DNA of 11,821 nucleotides from Clostridia bacterium (GTDB taxonomy: Bacteria; Bacillota; Clostridia; Oscillospirales; CAG-272), in NCBI GenBank assembly GCA_017408535.1, contig JAFQUL010000060.1, positions 1 to 11,821 of the forward strand, given 5' to 3'. Shown one piece after another: positions 1-6,563 of the stretch; within the stretch, counting starts at the first letter, position 1; every line of letters begins with the position of its first letter. The notes beneath the pieces were generated by a model. That model was not told the origin of the DNA. It made no database searches and saw nothing but the letters and a program-made list of their open reading frames with translations. Position numbers and translations under genes: made by a program.

Positions 1-9
1 CCACAAATT

Positions 10-38
10 ATTATATAATTCAACGCTTTGCGAAGCAA
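10..38 (-). promoter_or_regulatory. Possible leftward sigma-A promoter with an internal palindrome
   Basis: Read on the minus strand there is TTGCTT (38-33), a 17-base spacer and a perfect TATAAT (15-10). The spacer and -35 lie inside a perfect 7-bp inverted repeat with a 3-base loop (GCTTTGC at 25-31, GCAAAGC at 35-41). If real, it would drive a gene to the left of the window, and the palindrome could be an operator. The palindrome could instead be a short hairpin of a transcript entering from the left. No gene is visible to decide. Confidence 0.3.
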
Positions 39-44
39 AGCTAC

Positions 45-130
45 CTTTTCTTTTATCTCTTCTCTCTTATCTTTTATCTGGAAACAACAATTTGAGAGAA
101 GAGAGAAAAACGAAAAGAGAAAAGTGAAAA
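45..130. repeat. Imperfect pyrimidine/purine inverted repeat
   Basis: A run made almost only of C and T (about 45-78) is followed, after a short A-rich centre near 81-93, by a run made almost only of G and A (about 94-130). The two arms are imperfect reverse complements, sharing TCTCTTCTCTC and CTTTTCT blocks with small insertions between them. The transcript could fold into a long imperfect hairpin on either strand. It lies past the tRNA terminator, and no gene is visible in it. Confidence 0.5.
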
Positions 131-134
131 GAAC

Positions 135-178
135 AAAAAGAAACGACAATCTTCTGTCGAAAATTGTCGTTTCTTTTT
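135..178 (-). terminator. tRNA-Ser terminator hairpin
   Basis: Arms at 135-150 and 163-178 are perfect 16-bp reverse complements around a 12-base loop. Read on the minus strand, the distal arm ends in a T-rich tract (TTTCTTTTT), as in an intrinsic terminator. The proximal arm begins at the last base of the encoded CCA, so the hairpin abuts the mature tRNA 3' end. Its A-rich and T-rich ends would allow it to work in both directions. Confidence 0.8.
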
Positions 179-269
179 GGCGGAGAAGGAGAGATTCGAA
201 CTCTCGAACCGCTTTTAACGGTTACACGATTTCCAGTCGTGCGCCCTCGACCAACTAGGCGACTTCTCC
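178..269 (-). tRNA. tRNA-Ser (anticodon GGA)
   Basis: The 92-base minus-strand sequence folds as a class II tRNA. It has acceptor GGAGAAG paired with CTTCTCC, discriminator G and an encoded CCA (180-178). The D arm contains the TAGTTGGTC loop. The anticodon stem CACGA/TCGTG encloses loop CTGGAAA, with anticodon GGA at 234-232. A long variable arm (AACCG/CGGTT) identifies serine, and the T arm is GAGAG-TTCGAAT-CTCTC. It decodes UCC and UCU. It has its own promoter, a hairpin in the leader and a hairpin terminator. Confidence 0.97.
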
Positions 270-298
270 GGGTCGACATGTGTTATTCAGTTCGACCC
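270..298 (-). other. Hairpin in the pre-tRNA-Ser 5' leader
   Basis: GGGTCGA (270-276) and TCGACCC (292-298) are perfect 7-bp reverse complements around a 15-base loop. The predicted transcription start is near 296, so almost the whole leader would fold into one stem stacked directly on the first base of the mature tRNA, at the RNase P cleavage site. The pairing is seen directly; any effect on processing is inferred. Confidence 0.55.
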
Positions 299-302
299 GA
301 TT

Positions 303-331
303 ATTATATCACAGAAAAACCGGTAAGTCAA
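303..331 (-). promoter_or_regulatory. Sigma-A promoter of tRNA-Ser
   Basis: On the minus strand there is TTGACT (331-326), a 17-base spacer and TATAAT (308-303). The predicted start is near 296, giving a leader of about 27 bases. A T7-C-A7 tract lies just upstream at 345-359; it is not a convincing terminator for the nucleoside phosphorylase gene, so that gene may read through into the tRNA. Confidence 0.8.
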
Positions 332-382
332 GTGGCATTGCAATTTTTTTCAAAAAAACACAAAATATTTCTTTCCGTCTGT

Positions 383-1684
383 TTATACTACTGTTCTCAG
401 TATCAGCGGTTTTCTTTCCAGGGGTTCGTCCGATATACCGAATGCGGCACGGGCGTATTCCTCTGCACGCATAAGCTTATCTCTGTCAGATGCCTCTATT
501 CTGCAGAGAGTATCGCCTGCCGTGACCTTGTCGCCGGGTTTGACGGCAAGGATGACTCCTGCCGCATAATCGACTGCATCTGATTTCGTTTCTCTGCCGG
601 CGCCGGCAACGAGCGCGGCTCTGCCTATCATCTCGGCATTTATGTCTTTGACAAATCCTTCTGACAGGCTCTTTATCTCAACGCAGTTTTCGGCTGTAGG
701 AAGAAGGGAGGTGTCTTCGATGACACGGGGGTCTCCGCCGATGGCGGAGATAAACTCGCCGAGCTTTGCTTTTGCTCTTCCGCTGTCGATGATGATCTCT
801 GCCTGACTGCGGCAGGATCCAAGCTCTCCCTTGCCGCTAAGGTACATCATCTGTGCCGCTATTTCAAGACATATTTCTCTTGTGTCCCGAGGACCTTTAC
901 CCGAGAGAACGTCTATCGCCTCTCTGACCTCAGGTGCGTTGCCTGCCGCAAGACCGAGGGGAGTTGACATATCGGTGACAAGGGCGCACATCCGCCTGCC
1001 GCTCGATTTGCCGATATCAACCATAACCTGCGCGAGTTCAGCTGCCTTTTCCTCGGTACGCATAAAAGCACCGTTTCCGCACTTTACGTCAAGGACGATG
1101 CACTCCGCACCCGATGCCAGTTTTTTGCTCATAATGCTGGATGCGATAAGCGGTATGCTGTCTATGGTAGCGGTCACGTCTCTGAGGGCGTAGAGTATCT
1201 TATCTGCCGGGGCAAGATTGCCGCTCTGGGCGGAAATACACATTCCAACCCGATCAACAGTCGAGAAAAATTCCTCGGTGGAAAGCTCTGTCCTGCAGCC
1301 GGGAATAGAAGCTATCTTGTCCACAGTTCCGCCGGTGATGCCGAGTCCGCGTCCCGACAGCTTTGCGACCTTTATTCCCGCCGATGCAACTATAGGTGCA
1401 ATGATAAGAGAGGTCTTGTCACCTACGCCTCCGGTACTGTGCTTGTCAGCGGTGATCCCGTCGATACGGGAGGTGTCTACCGTGTCGCCCGATTCAGCCA
1501 TAGCCATGGTGAGAGCTACCGTCTCACTGTGACTGAGTCCTCTGATAAACGCCGCCATAAGCCAGGCGGATACCATATAATCGGGGACATTGCCCCTTAC
1601 CATCTCGGTGATAAAGGTGCGTATCTCTACCTCGGTGTGCTCTCCGCCGTCTCTCTTCTTTTCTATAAAATCGCTTATTCTCAT
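383..1684 (-). CDS. pdp: Pyrimidine-nucleoside phosphorylase
   Basis: This enzyme reversibly phosphorolyses uridine, thymidine and deoxyuridine to the base and (deoxy)ribose-1-phosphate in cytoplasmic nucleoside salvage. The product is 433 residues, the usual length of Bacillus-type enzymes. An N-terminal helical domain is followed by the phosphate-binding K81-H-S-T-G-G-V-G-D segment and the family signature SGRGLGITGGTVDK (110-123). The substrate-binding pattern comes next, with R168, S183 and K187 at the positions known from the Geobacillus enzyme. The C-terminal domain contains GAGRE and KPGDKV. The last signature residue, usually Glu, is Ala125. The start at 1684 is chosen over an upstream ATG at 1768 because GAGAGG lies a few bases before it, the length matches the family, and the promoter -10 lies inside the longer reading. 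The symbol deoA is possible if the enzyme is thymidine-specific. Confidence 0.95.
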   Translation of the reverse strand: MRISDFIEKKRDGGEHTEVEIRTFITEMVRGNVPDYMVSAWLMAAFIRGLSHSETVALTMAMAESGDTVDTSRIDGITADKHSTGGVGDKTSLIIAPIVASAGIKVAKLSGRGLGITGGTVDKIASIPGCRTELSTEEFFSTVDRVGMCISAQSGNLAPADKILYALRDVTATIDSIPLIASSIMSKKLASGAECIVLDVKCGNGAFMRTEEKAAELAQVMVDIGKSSGRRMCALVTDMSTPLGLAAGNAPEVREAIDVLSGKGPRDTREICLEIAAQMMYLSGKGELGSCRSQAEIIIDSGRAKAKLGEFISAIGGDPRVIEDTSLLPTAENCVEIKSLSEGFVKDINAEMIGRAALVAGAGRETKSDAVDYAAGVILAVKPGDKVTAGDTLCRIEASDRDKLMRAEEYARAAFGISDEPLERKPLILRTVV

Positions 1685-1724
1685 ATAAATACCTCTCAAG
1701 TAAAAGGTTTTCGCATCTGAAAAC

Positions 1725-1753
1725 AGTATATAACATAGGCACCGGTATGTCAA
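1725..1753 (-). promoter_or_regulatory. Sigma-A promoter of pdp
   Basis: On the minus strand there is a perfect TTGACA (1753-1748), a 17-base spacer and TATACT (1730-1725). The predicted start near 1718 leaves a leader of about 34 bases with Shine-Dalgarno GAGAGG before the ATG at 1684. It is divergent from the promoter at 1817-1845, with about 63 bases between the two -35 boxes, so a shared regulator could bind there; no operator is obvious. Confidence 0.8.
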
Positions 1754-1816
1754 CGAAAAAGGGTGCAAAAGGCTTGTCGCCGAAATGTAAAAAATGTGTG
1801 AATTTGCCTGTTATAC

Positions 1817-1845
1817 TTGAAAAAAGCGGCATATAACTGTACAAT
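1817..1845 (+). promoter_or_regulatory. Sigma-A promoter of the TIM-barrel operon
   Basis: TTGAAA (1817-1822), a 17-base spacer and TACAAT (1840-1845) make a good sigma-A promoter. The predicted start is near 1852, giving a leader of about 119 bases before the ATG at 1971, long enough to hold regulatory structure. Confidence 0.75.
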
Positions 1846-1851
1846 AAAAAG

Positions 1852-1970
1852 GTAGATACGAGGCAGTGCGGTGATGTATCTCAGCCGGTCAGGTGCTTTG
1901 CGATCGTGCCGGGTGTTATCGGTATCTTACGTTAAAAAGATCAAAATTATCCGAAAAGGAGATTGTCAAA
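1852..1970 (+). other. Long 5' leader with possible alternative pairing
   Basis: AGATAC at 1854-1859 can pair with GTATCT at 1876-1881, or with a second copy of GTATCT at 1922-1927; the second pairing extends to 8 bp with one bulge. Between these lies another possible stem, CCGG..CA (1885-1892) with TG.CCGG (1907-1911). The Shine-Dalgarno AAGGAGA follows near 1956-1962. I do not recognise the conserved core of any riboswitch class, and there is no obvious terminator in the leader. Confidence 0.3.
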
Positions 1971-2690
1971 ATGACACAGTACGGAATTCAGCTTTACAGC
2001 GTATATGACAAGGCAGAGGCAGATCCTAAGGCTACGATAGAGAAGATTGCCTCCATCGGCTATAAGTATGTTGAGACCGCAGGCTTTTACGGCCTTTCTG
2101 CAGTAGACTTCAAGGCTATTGTTGACGGTGCCGGTCTTAAGGTTTCAGGCGGCCACATCGGCTTTGATGAGGCTGAGAGGGATTTTGCAGGTATTGTTAA
2201 TTATCTTCACACCATCGAGTGCGAGAATTATATAGTTCCCTGGGCTGACTGGAACGCTGACTTTACCCGTAACATCGAGCTTATCAACAAGTACCAGCCC
2301 CTTCTCAAGAAGGAGGGTATCAACCTCATGTTCCATAACCACTCTGACGAGTTTCTTCCCATTGGTCCTAACGGCGAGAGCGCGATCGAGGCTATGCTGA
2401 AGGAGACCGATATCAAGCTTGAGATAGACACCTACTGGGCATTCGTTGCAGGTGCCGACCCCGTAAAGTTCATCACCGACAATAAGGACCGTATTAACTT
2501 TATCCACCTCAAGGACGGTACTCAGTCAGGTAACGGTAAACCTCTCGGCCGCGGCGAGGCTCCCGTACTTAAGGTTCGTGATACTGCCGTTAAGCTTGGT
2601 TTTACTATGGTAGTTGAGAATGAGGGCGGCGGGTCTGACAGTCTCGACGAGGCTACCGAGTGCTACAACTTCCTTGCTTCCAATAAGTGA
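1971..2690 (+). CDS. Sugar phosphate isomerase/epimerase-like TIM-barrel protein (first paralog)
   Basis: This is a 239-residue member of the xylose-isomerase-like TIM-barrel superfamily, which includes IolE-like dehydratases and ketose epimerases. It is probably a cytoplasmic metal-dependent sugar isomerase or epimerase; the substrate cannot be named. Visible family features are the N-terminal GIQLYSV strand, E35 in YVET, FHNH (121-124), D153 in LEIDTYW, H179 in FIHLKDG and E216 in VVENEGG. The polar residues sit where metal and substrate ligands lie in relatives. There is no signal peptide or second domain. The start at 1971 has AAGGAGA eight bases upstream; an in-frame GTG at 1893 has no ribosome site. 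Lysine is written almost only as AAG, and other codons are also strongly biased, suggesting high expression. It is followed after 25 bases by a paralog. Confidence 0.85.
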   Translation: MTQYGIQLYSVYDKAEADPKATIEKIASIGYKYVETAGFYGLSAVDFKAIVDGAGLKVSGGHIGFDEAERDFAGIVNYLHTIECENYIVPWADWNADFTRNIELINKYQPLLKKEGINLMFHNHSDEFLPIGPNGESAIEAMLKETDIKLEIDTYWAFVAGADPVKFITDNKDRINFIHLKDGTQSGNGKPLGRGEAPVLKVRDTAVKLGFTMVVENEGGGSDSLDEATECYNFLASNK

Positions 2691-2715
2691 TCTCTTATAC
2701 AAGGAGTGTCTCAGA

Positions 2716-3450
2716 ATGAAAAAGTTAGGTATTCAGCTTTTCAGCGCAGAGGATGCGCTTGACCGTGATTTCCGCGGTGCCGTCAAGGCTATGGCCGAGA
2801 TGGGATATACCTCTGTTGAGGGCGCAATATACGACAACGTTACCGTTGATGAGTTTGCGTCCTCGGTTAAGGATGCGGGACTGAGCGTTTCCGGTATTCA
2901 CTGCGACCTCAGCCGTCTTGACAATGAGTTTGACAAGACTATTGCGTACTTCAACACTCTTGATTGCCACGACTTCATTATCCCTTGGAGCACCTGGGAG
3001 GATAAGGACTATATCAATATGGCAAACGGCATAAACAAGTACCAGCCAATACTCAAGAAGGAAGGCATCGATCTTCACTTCCATAACCATCAGTATGAGT
3101 TTCTTGACCGGATCGCACGAGGTCCTCACAACTGCATTCCCTTTGAGCATCTCCGCCGAGAGACTGACGTTCTCTTCCAGATAGATATGTACTGGGTAGC
3201 GGTTGCAGGTAAGGATCCTCTTAAGGTCATTGCCGAGAACAAGGACCGTATCAAATTCGTTCATATGAAGGACGGCCTTCTCGGAAGCGAGGACGGAGAC
3301 GCAAAGGTGCTTGGCTGCGGTCAGGCTCCTGTTATCGCAGTCCGCGATCTTGTTCTTGAGCTTGGACTTGAGATGATAGTTGAGAACGAGTGCCGTGAGC
3401 CTGACGGTCTTACCGCCGCCGCTGAGTGCTATAAGTTCCTCACAAAATAA
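2716..3450 (+). CDS. Sugar phosphate isomerase/epimerase-like TIM-barrel protein (second paralog)
   Basis: This 244-residue protein aligns with its upstream neighbour over the whole length; by eye I estimate around 40% identity. Shared blocks include GIQL, INKYQP.LKKEGI, HNH (123-125), ID.YW with D157, NKDRI, H183 in FVHMKDG, AP....RD and E223 in IVENE. It therefore has the same fold and probably related chemistry, but the loops differ: E35 sits in SVEGAIYD, and an insertion occurs at 188-198. The start at 2716 has AAGGAG (2701-2706) at good distance. It comes 25 bases after the first paralog and 48 bases before a small membrane-protein gene. An old tandem duplication is likely. The pair might form a hetero-oligomer or act on successive sugars; neither is shown by the sequence. 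Confidence 0.85.
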   Translation: MKKLGIQLFSAEDALDRDFRGAVKAMAEMGYTSVEGAIYDNVTVDEFASSVKDAGLSVSGIHCDLSRLDNEFDKTIAYFNTLDCHDFIIPWSTWEDKDYINMANGINKYQPILKKEGIDLHFHNHQYEFLDRIARGPHNCIPFEHLRRETDVLFQIDMYWVAVAGKDPLKVIAENKDRIKFVHMKDGLLGSEDGDAKVLGCGQAPVIAVRDLVLELGLEMIVENECREPDGLTAAAECYKFLTK

Positions 3451-3498
3451 ACGTGAAAAATTGACAGCCTATCAAAAATAAAAATTGAAGGTGGAAAA

Positions 3499-3702
3499 AT
3501 GAAAAAGCAGTTTGTTGTTATCCTTGCGTTTATAACGGTTGCGATCTCTTTTGTGCTTACACGTCAGGATGCCGTTATAAATGCAGTGAATCCCATGACC
3601 AGTGATCTGCCCATAGTACCCATTATCATTCTCGGCTGTGTTGCAGTAGTAGCCGCAGTTGTGTTTATCGTCATGGGCGCTATCGCTAAGAAGAGAAGAT
3701 AA
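3499..3702 (+). CDS. Small membrane protein of unknown function
   Basis: The product is 67 residues. A basic start (MKK) and a hydrophobic stretch at 4-20 are followed by a short polar loop (21-37) and a second hydrophobic stretch at 38-61, ending in basic KKRR. This fits a two-helix membrane hairpin, or a signal peptide followed by an anchor. I do not recognise the family. The start is supported by AAGGTGG (3488-3494). It is the last gene before the terminator at 3715-3767, on the same strand as the two TIM-barrel genes. TTGACA at 3461-3466 lacks a matching -10, so separate transcription is uncertain. Confidence 0.7.
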   Translation: MKKQFVVILAFITVAISFVLTRQDAVINAVNPMTSDLPIVPIIILGCVAVVAAVVFIVMGAIAKKRR

Positions 3703-3714
3703 ATCTTTGACAAT

Positions 3715-3767
3715 AAAGGACCGCAAGGGGGGAGACTTTTTCTGCCCTCTGCGGTTCTTTGATTTTT
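3715..3767 (+). terminator. Terminator of the TIM-barrel operon
   Basis: A stem forms between AAAGGACCGCA (3715-3725) plus the following G run and CCCT with TGCGGTTCTTT (3744-3760), with one internal mismatch and a loop containing TTTTT. The sequence GATTTTTA follows. The hairpin lies 12 bases after the 67-residue gene and separates it from the aldo/keto reductase gene. Confidence 0.8.
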
Positions 3768-3797
3768 ACAGAATAAAACCGCTTACGGAGAAATATA

Positions 3798-4943
3798 ATG
3801 AAAAAATTAGGTTTTGGCTCAATGCGCCTCCCCCTTACAGATCCCAAAAAATCGGGCTCTGTCGACTACCCCCTTGTCTGCCGTATGGCAGATGAATTTT
3901 TGGCGGCAGGATTTACTTACGTTGATACCGCATATATGTATCATGACGGAATGAGTGAGGAAGCTGTCCGCCGTGCTTTTACAGAGAGATATCCCCGCGA
4001 CAGCTTCTGCCTTGCGGATAAGCTGCCTGTCAGCTACGTTAAAGCAAAGGATGATTACTCCCGGCTTTTCGATGAACAGCTGAAGCGGTGCGGGGTAGAG
4101 TACTTTGATTACTACCTGCTCCATAATATATCAAGAAAGGTGACTCCCATCCTTGATGACACAGACGGCTTTGAGTTCTTAAAAAGCCTTAAGGAAAAGG
4201 GACTTGCCCGCAAAATAGGCTTTTCATACCACGATAATGCAGAGCTTCTCGATGATCTGCTCACAAGATATCCCTTCGTTGAGTTCGTTCAGCTTCAGCT
4301 CAATTATGCCGACTGGGACAGCGAGATAATCGAGGCAGGCAAGAACTATGAGGTCTGCCGCCGCCACGGCAAGGATATCATAGTTATGGAGCCGGTCAAG
4401 GGCGGTGCGCTGGCCCGCCTTCCCGAGGGGGCAAGCAACGTGTTCCGCTCACTTGACAGCGGAATGTCAGATGCTTCCTATGCTATAAGATACTCCGCAT
4501 CTCTTGACGGAGTAATTATGGTGCTCAGCGGTATGAGCGACCTTGATCAGCTCCGTGACAATATTTCGTATATGGCGGATTTCACCCCTCTTGACGAAAG
4601 AGAGTCGGCGGCGGTAGAGAAGGTGATGACCATTCTGAAGGAGCGCAGTGTTATCCCCTGTACCGCCTGCAGATACTGTGTCAACCACGGCGACGGCTGT
4701 CCCATGAATATCGCTATCCCTGAGTATTTTTCGATCTATAACACGGTAAGCGAGTTCGGACACTCCTGGAGCACGCTTCTCAAATACCGTAATCTCAGAG
4801 GTGACGGACACCGCGCACCCGGCGAATGTATCTCCTGCGGTCAGTGTGAAGAGCACTGCCCTCAGCATATCGGCATCATCGGTCTGCTTGACCGTATGCG
4901 GGATATGGAGTCTCTGATGACGGGCGGATCCTTTAAGTTATAA
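3798..4943 (+). CDS. Aldo/keto reductase with C-terminal 4Fe-4S ferredoxin domain
   Basis: This is a 381-residue cytoplasmic oxidoreductase. Residues 1 to about 265 form the aldo/keto reductase barrel, with the catalytic tetrad visible as D43, Y48 (YVDTAYMYH), K75 (ADKLP) and H109 (YYLLHN). The C-terminal part has two cysteine groups: C288-x2-C291-x2-C294-x6-C301-P, and C344-x2-C347-x2-C350-x3-C354-P, the typical arrangement for two 4Fe-4S clusters. Such fused enzymes are common in anaerobes, and most have no known substrate. The start has GGAG (3786-3789) eight bases upstream and follows a terminator, so it is probably transcribed alone; no convincing promoter was found in the short gap. The downstream AT inverted repeat at 4962-4984 could be a weak terminator. 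Confidence 0.92.
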   Translation: MKKLGFGSMRLPLTDPKKSGSVDYPLVCRMADEFLAAGFTYVDTAYMYHDGMSEEAVRRAFTERYPRDSFCLADKLPVSYVKAKDDYSRLFDEQLKRCGVEYFDYYLLHNISRKVTPILDDTDGFEFLKSLKEKGLARKIGFSYHDNAELLDDLLTRYPFVEFVQLQLNYADWDSEIIEAGKNYEVCRRHGKDIIVMEPVKGGALARLPEGASNVFRSLDSGMSDASYAIRYSASLDGVIMVLSGMSDLDQLRDNISYMADFTPLDERESAAVEKVMTILKERSVIPCTACRYCVNHGDGCPMNIAIPEYFSIYNTVSEFGHSWSTLLKYRNLRGDGHRAPGECISCGQCEEHCPQHIGIIGLLDRMRDMESLMTGGSFKL

Positions 4944-4961
4944 AAGAAATGTACCGCGGAT

Positions 4962-4984
4962 AAAATATTTGTCTTGAATATTTT
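4962..4984. repeat. AT-only inverted repeat overlapping the prfB -35 box
   Basis: AAAATATT (4962-4969) and AATATTTT (4977-4984) are perfect 8-bp reverse complements around a 7-base centre. The right half overlaps the -35 box of the prfB promoter (4974-4979). It could be an operator or a weak, non-GC hairpin after the reductase gene. No T tract follows, so an intrinsic terminator is unlikely. Confidence 0.4.
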
Positions 4985-5002
4985 CCTGTCTTATGGTATA
5001 AT
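4974..5002 (+). promoter_or_regulatory. Sigma-A promoter of prfB
   Basis: TTGAAT (4974-4979), a 17-base spacer and a perfect TATAAT (4997-5002) are preceded by an extended -10 TG (4994-4995). The predicted start is near 5009, giving a short leader of about 27 bases before the GTG start at 5036. Confidence 0.85.
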
Positions 5003-5035
5003 ATAATTGACTAAATATGATTGTGAGGAACGCTT

Positions 5036-6151
5036 GTGATAGTAGCGCTTGAAGAGGCAAAATATAAGATAAACGGTATGCGCGAGTCAGTTGAAGAGCT
5101 GGGCCGTGCACTTGGAATAGAAAAGCTTGAGGCAAAGGTGGTCGAGCTTGAGGAAAAGACCCTTGCCCCCGATTTCTGGGGGGATCAGGCAAACTCCGGT
5201 AAGATACTCCAGGAGCTGAAGCAGACCAAGGGCAAGCTTGACAGCTATAACGCTCTTGTTGCAGAGCTTGACGATACTTACACTCTCGCTGAGATGGCTA
5301 TCGAGGAAAATGACGAGAGCGTGGTGGACGAGATTATCGAGTCTGTTGCACACATCGAGTCAGAGGAAGAGAGACAGAGAATAGAGATCCTTCTTTCCGG
5401 CGAATACGACGCAAATAACGCTATAGTTTCCTTCCACCCCGGTGCCGGCGGTACCGAGGCACAGGACTGGGCACAGATGCTCTACCGTATGATCACCCGC
5501 TGGGGTGAGAGACACGGCTTTACAGTTAAGCTTCTTGACTGGCTTGACGGAGAGGAAGCAGGTCTTAAGAGTGCTACTATAATGGTCGAGGGTACTAACG
5601 CATACGGATACCTTAAGGGGGAGAACGGTGTTCACCGCCTTGTACGTGTGTCACCCTTTGACAGCTCGGGACGCAGACACACCTCCTTTGCATCCATCGA
5701 GGTCATTCCCGAATTTGTGGATGACGGTACGGTTGAGATCAGAGATGAGGATATCGAGGTCACTGCCCACCGCTCCAGCGGTGCGGGTGGACAGCACGTT
5801 AACAAGACCGACTCTGCTATACGTATAGTTCATATTCCCACCGGTATAGTCGTAGGCTGTCAGACAGAGAGAAGCCAGCTCCAGAACAAGGAGACCGCAA
5901 TGAGTATGCTGAGGAGTAAGCTCATTGAGATCAAGCAGAGAGAAAATCTGGAAAAGATAGAGGACATCAAGGGTAACAAGACCAATATCGAGTGGGGCTC
6001 ACAGATCCGTTCTTACGTATTTATGCCCTACACTCTGGTCAAGGATAACCGTACAGGATATGAGGACGGTGACATCTCTGCGGTAATGGACGGCGATCTT
6101 GACGGCTTTATCAACGCATATCTCAAGATGAACGCACAAGACAAACAATAA
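5036..6151 (+). CDS. prfB: Peptide chain release factor 2
   Basis: RF2 recognises UAA and UGA stop codons and triggers release of the finished protein from the ribosome. The 371-residue product has an N-terminal helical domain, the RF2-type stop-codon-reading tripeptide S206-P207-F208 in VRVSPFDSSG, and the catalytic G251-G252-Q253 in GAGGQHVNKTDSA, all at positions matching E. coli RF2. The start is GTG with GAGG (5025-5028) at good spacing. Most bacterial prfB genes have an in-frame UGA after CUU near codon 25 and need a +1 frameshift. Here codon 26 is CTT but is followed by GGA (5114-5116), and the frame is continuous, so autoregulation by frameshifting is absent. It ends in TAA, 21 bases before a small membrane-protein gene that is probably co-transcribed. 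Confidence 0.97.
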   Translation: MIVALEEAKYKINGMRESVEELGRALGIEKLEAKVVELEEKTLAPDFWGDQANSGKILQELKQTKGKLDSYNALVAELDDTYTLAEMAIEENDESVVDEIIESVAHIESEEERQRIEILLSGEYDANNAIVSFHPGAGGTEAQDWAQMLYRMITRWGERHGFTVKLLDWLDGEEAGLKSATIMVEGTNAYGYLKGENGVHRLVRVSPFDSSGRRHTSFASIEVIPEFVDDGTVEIRDEDIEVTAHRSSGAGGQHVNKTDSAIRIVHIPTGIVVGCQTERSQLQNKETAMSMLRSKLIEIKQRENLEKIEDIKGNKTNIEWGSQIRSYVFMPYTLVKDNRTGYEDGDISAVMDGDLDGFINAYLKMNAQDKQ

Positions 6152-6172
6152 TTCATATAAAGGAGAAAGATT

Positions 6173-6499
6173 ATGTTTAAGAAATTCAGACCCTTCATTG
6201 CGATCACCCTTCTTGTTCAGTCTATCAGCATGATCGTGCTTTTCTTCATGCTCTACAACAAGAAGCGCAGTCTTGCAAACACCTTCCTTGCTCTTGCGGC
6301 AGTCGGCGGTGCTATCGGCGGCATTATGTTCTGGCAGGAGTACGGCGAGGCTCTTGGACTTAAGGCAGCCAAGGATGACGACGAGGATATATTCAACTTT
6401 GACGATCTTGAGCTTGACCTTGATGACGAGATGCTCAGCGCAGAGCTTTCCCGCGACGAGGAGATCGGCTTCTACGACGAGGCAGAGGACGCAGAGTAA
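6173..6499 (+). CDS. Small membrane protein with acidic C-terminal tail
   Basis: This 108-residue protein is of unknown function. A basic N-terminus (FKKFRP) leads into hydrophobic segments at about 8-28 and 36-54, separated by the positive turn NKKRS, so both ends are probably on the same side of the membrane, likely the cytoplasm. The tail from about 66 to 108 is dominated by Asp and Glu. AGGAGA lies just upstream of the ATG, only 21 bases after prfB, and a terminator follows, so it is most likely the second gene of a prfB operon. No link with translation termination can be read from the sequence; the tail could bind a basic protein or metal ions, which is speculation. Confidence 0.75.
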   Translation: MFKKFRPFIAITLLVQSISMIVLFFMLYNKKRSLANTFLALAAVGGAIGGIMFWQEYGEALGLKAAKDDDEDIFNFDDLELDLDDEMLSAELSRDEEIGFYDEAEDAE

Positions 6500-6563
6500 T
6501 TTTTCTGTCAGTTTTTTGCTAAGGTCAGTACAGCCGGATAGGTCCTAAAAAGACATTTTATCG

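Noticed and set aside
345..359. T7-C-A7 tract as terminator of pdp
   Set aside because: The stem is only A-T pairs with a one-base loop, so it cannot form a stable terminator.
1685..1768. Longer start for the nucleoside phosphorylase at 1768
   Set aside because: The extension has no Shine-Dalgarno, contains the promoter -10, and would add 28 residues not seen in the family.
1893..1970. Upstream GTG start for the first TIM-barrel gene
   Set aside because: There is no ribosome site, and the residues before MTQYG do not resemble the family; the ATG at 1971 has AAGGAGA at the right distance.
3461..3489. Possible promoter for the 67-residue gene starting with TTGACA at 3461
   Set aside because: No acceptable -10 box lies 16-18 bases downstream.
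3707..3735. TTGACA at 3707 as a promoter for the aldo/keto reductase
   Set aside because: The position of the -10 falls in a G-rich part of the terminator hairpin.
3765..3798. TTTACA...TATAAT upstream of the aldo/keto reductase
   Set aside because: The spacer is 22 bases and the -10 overlaps the start codon.
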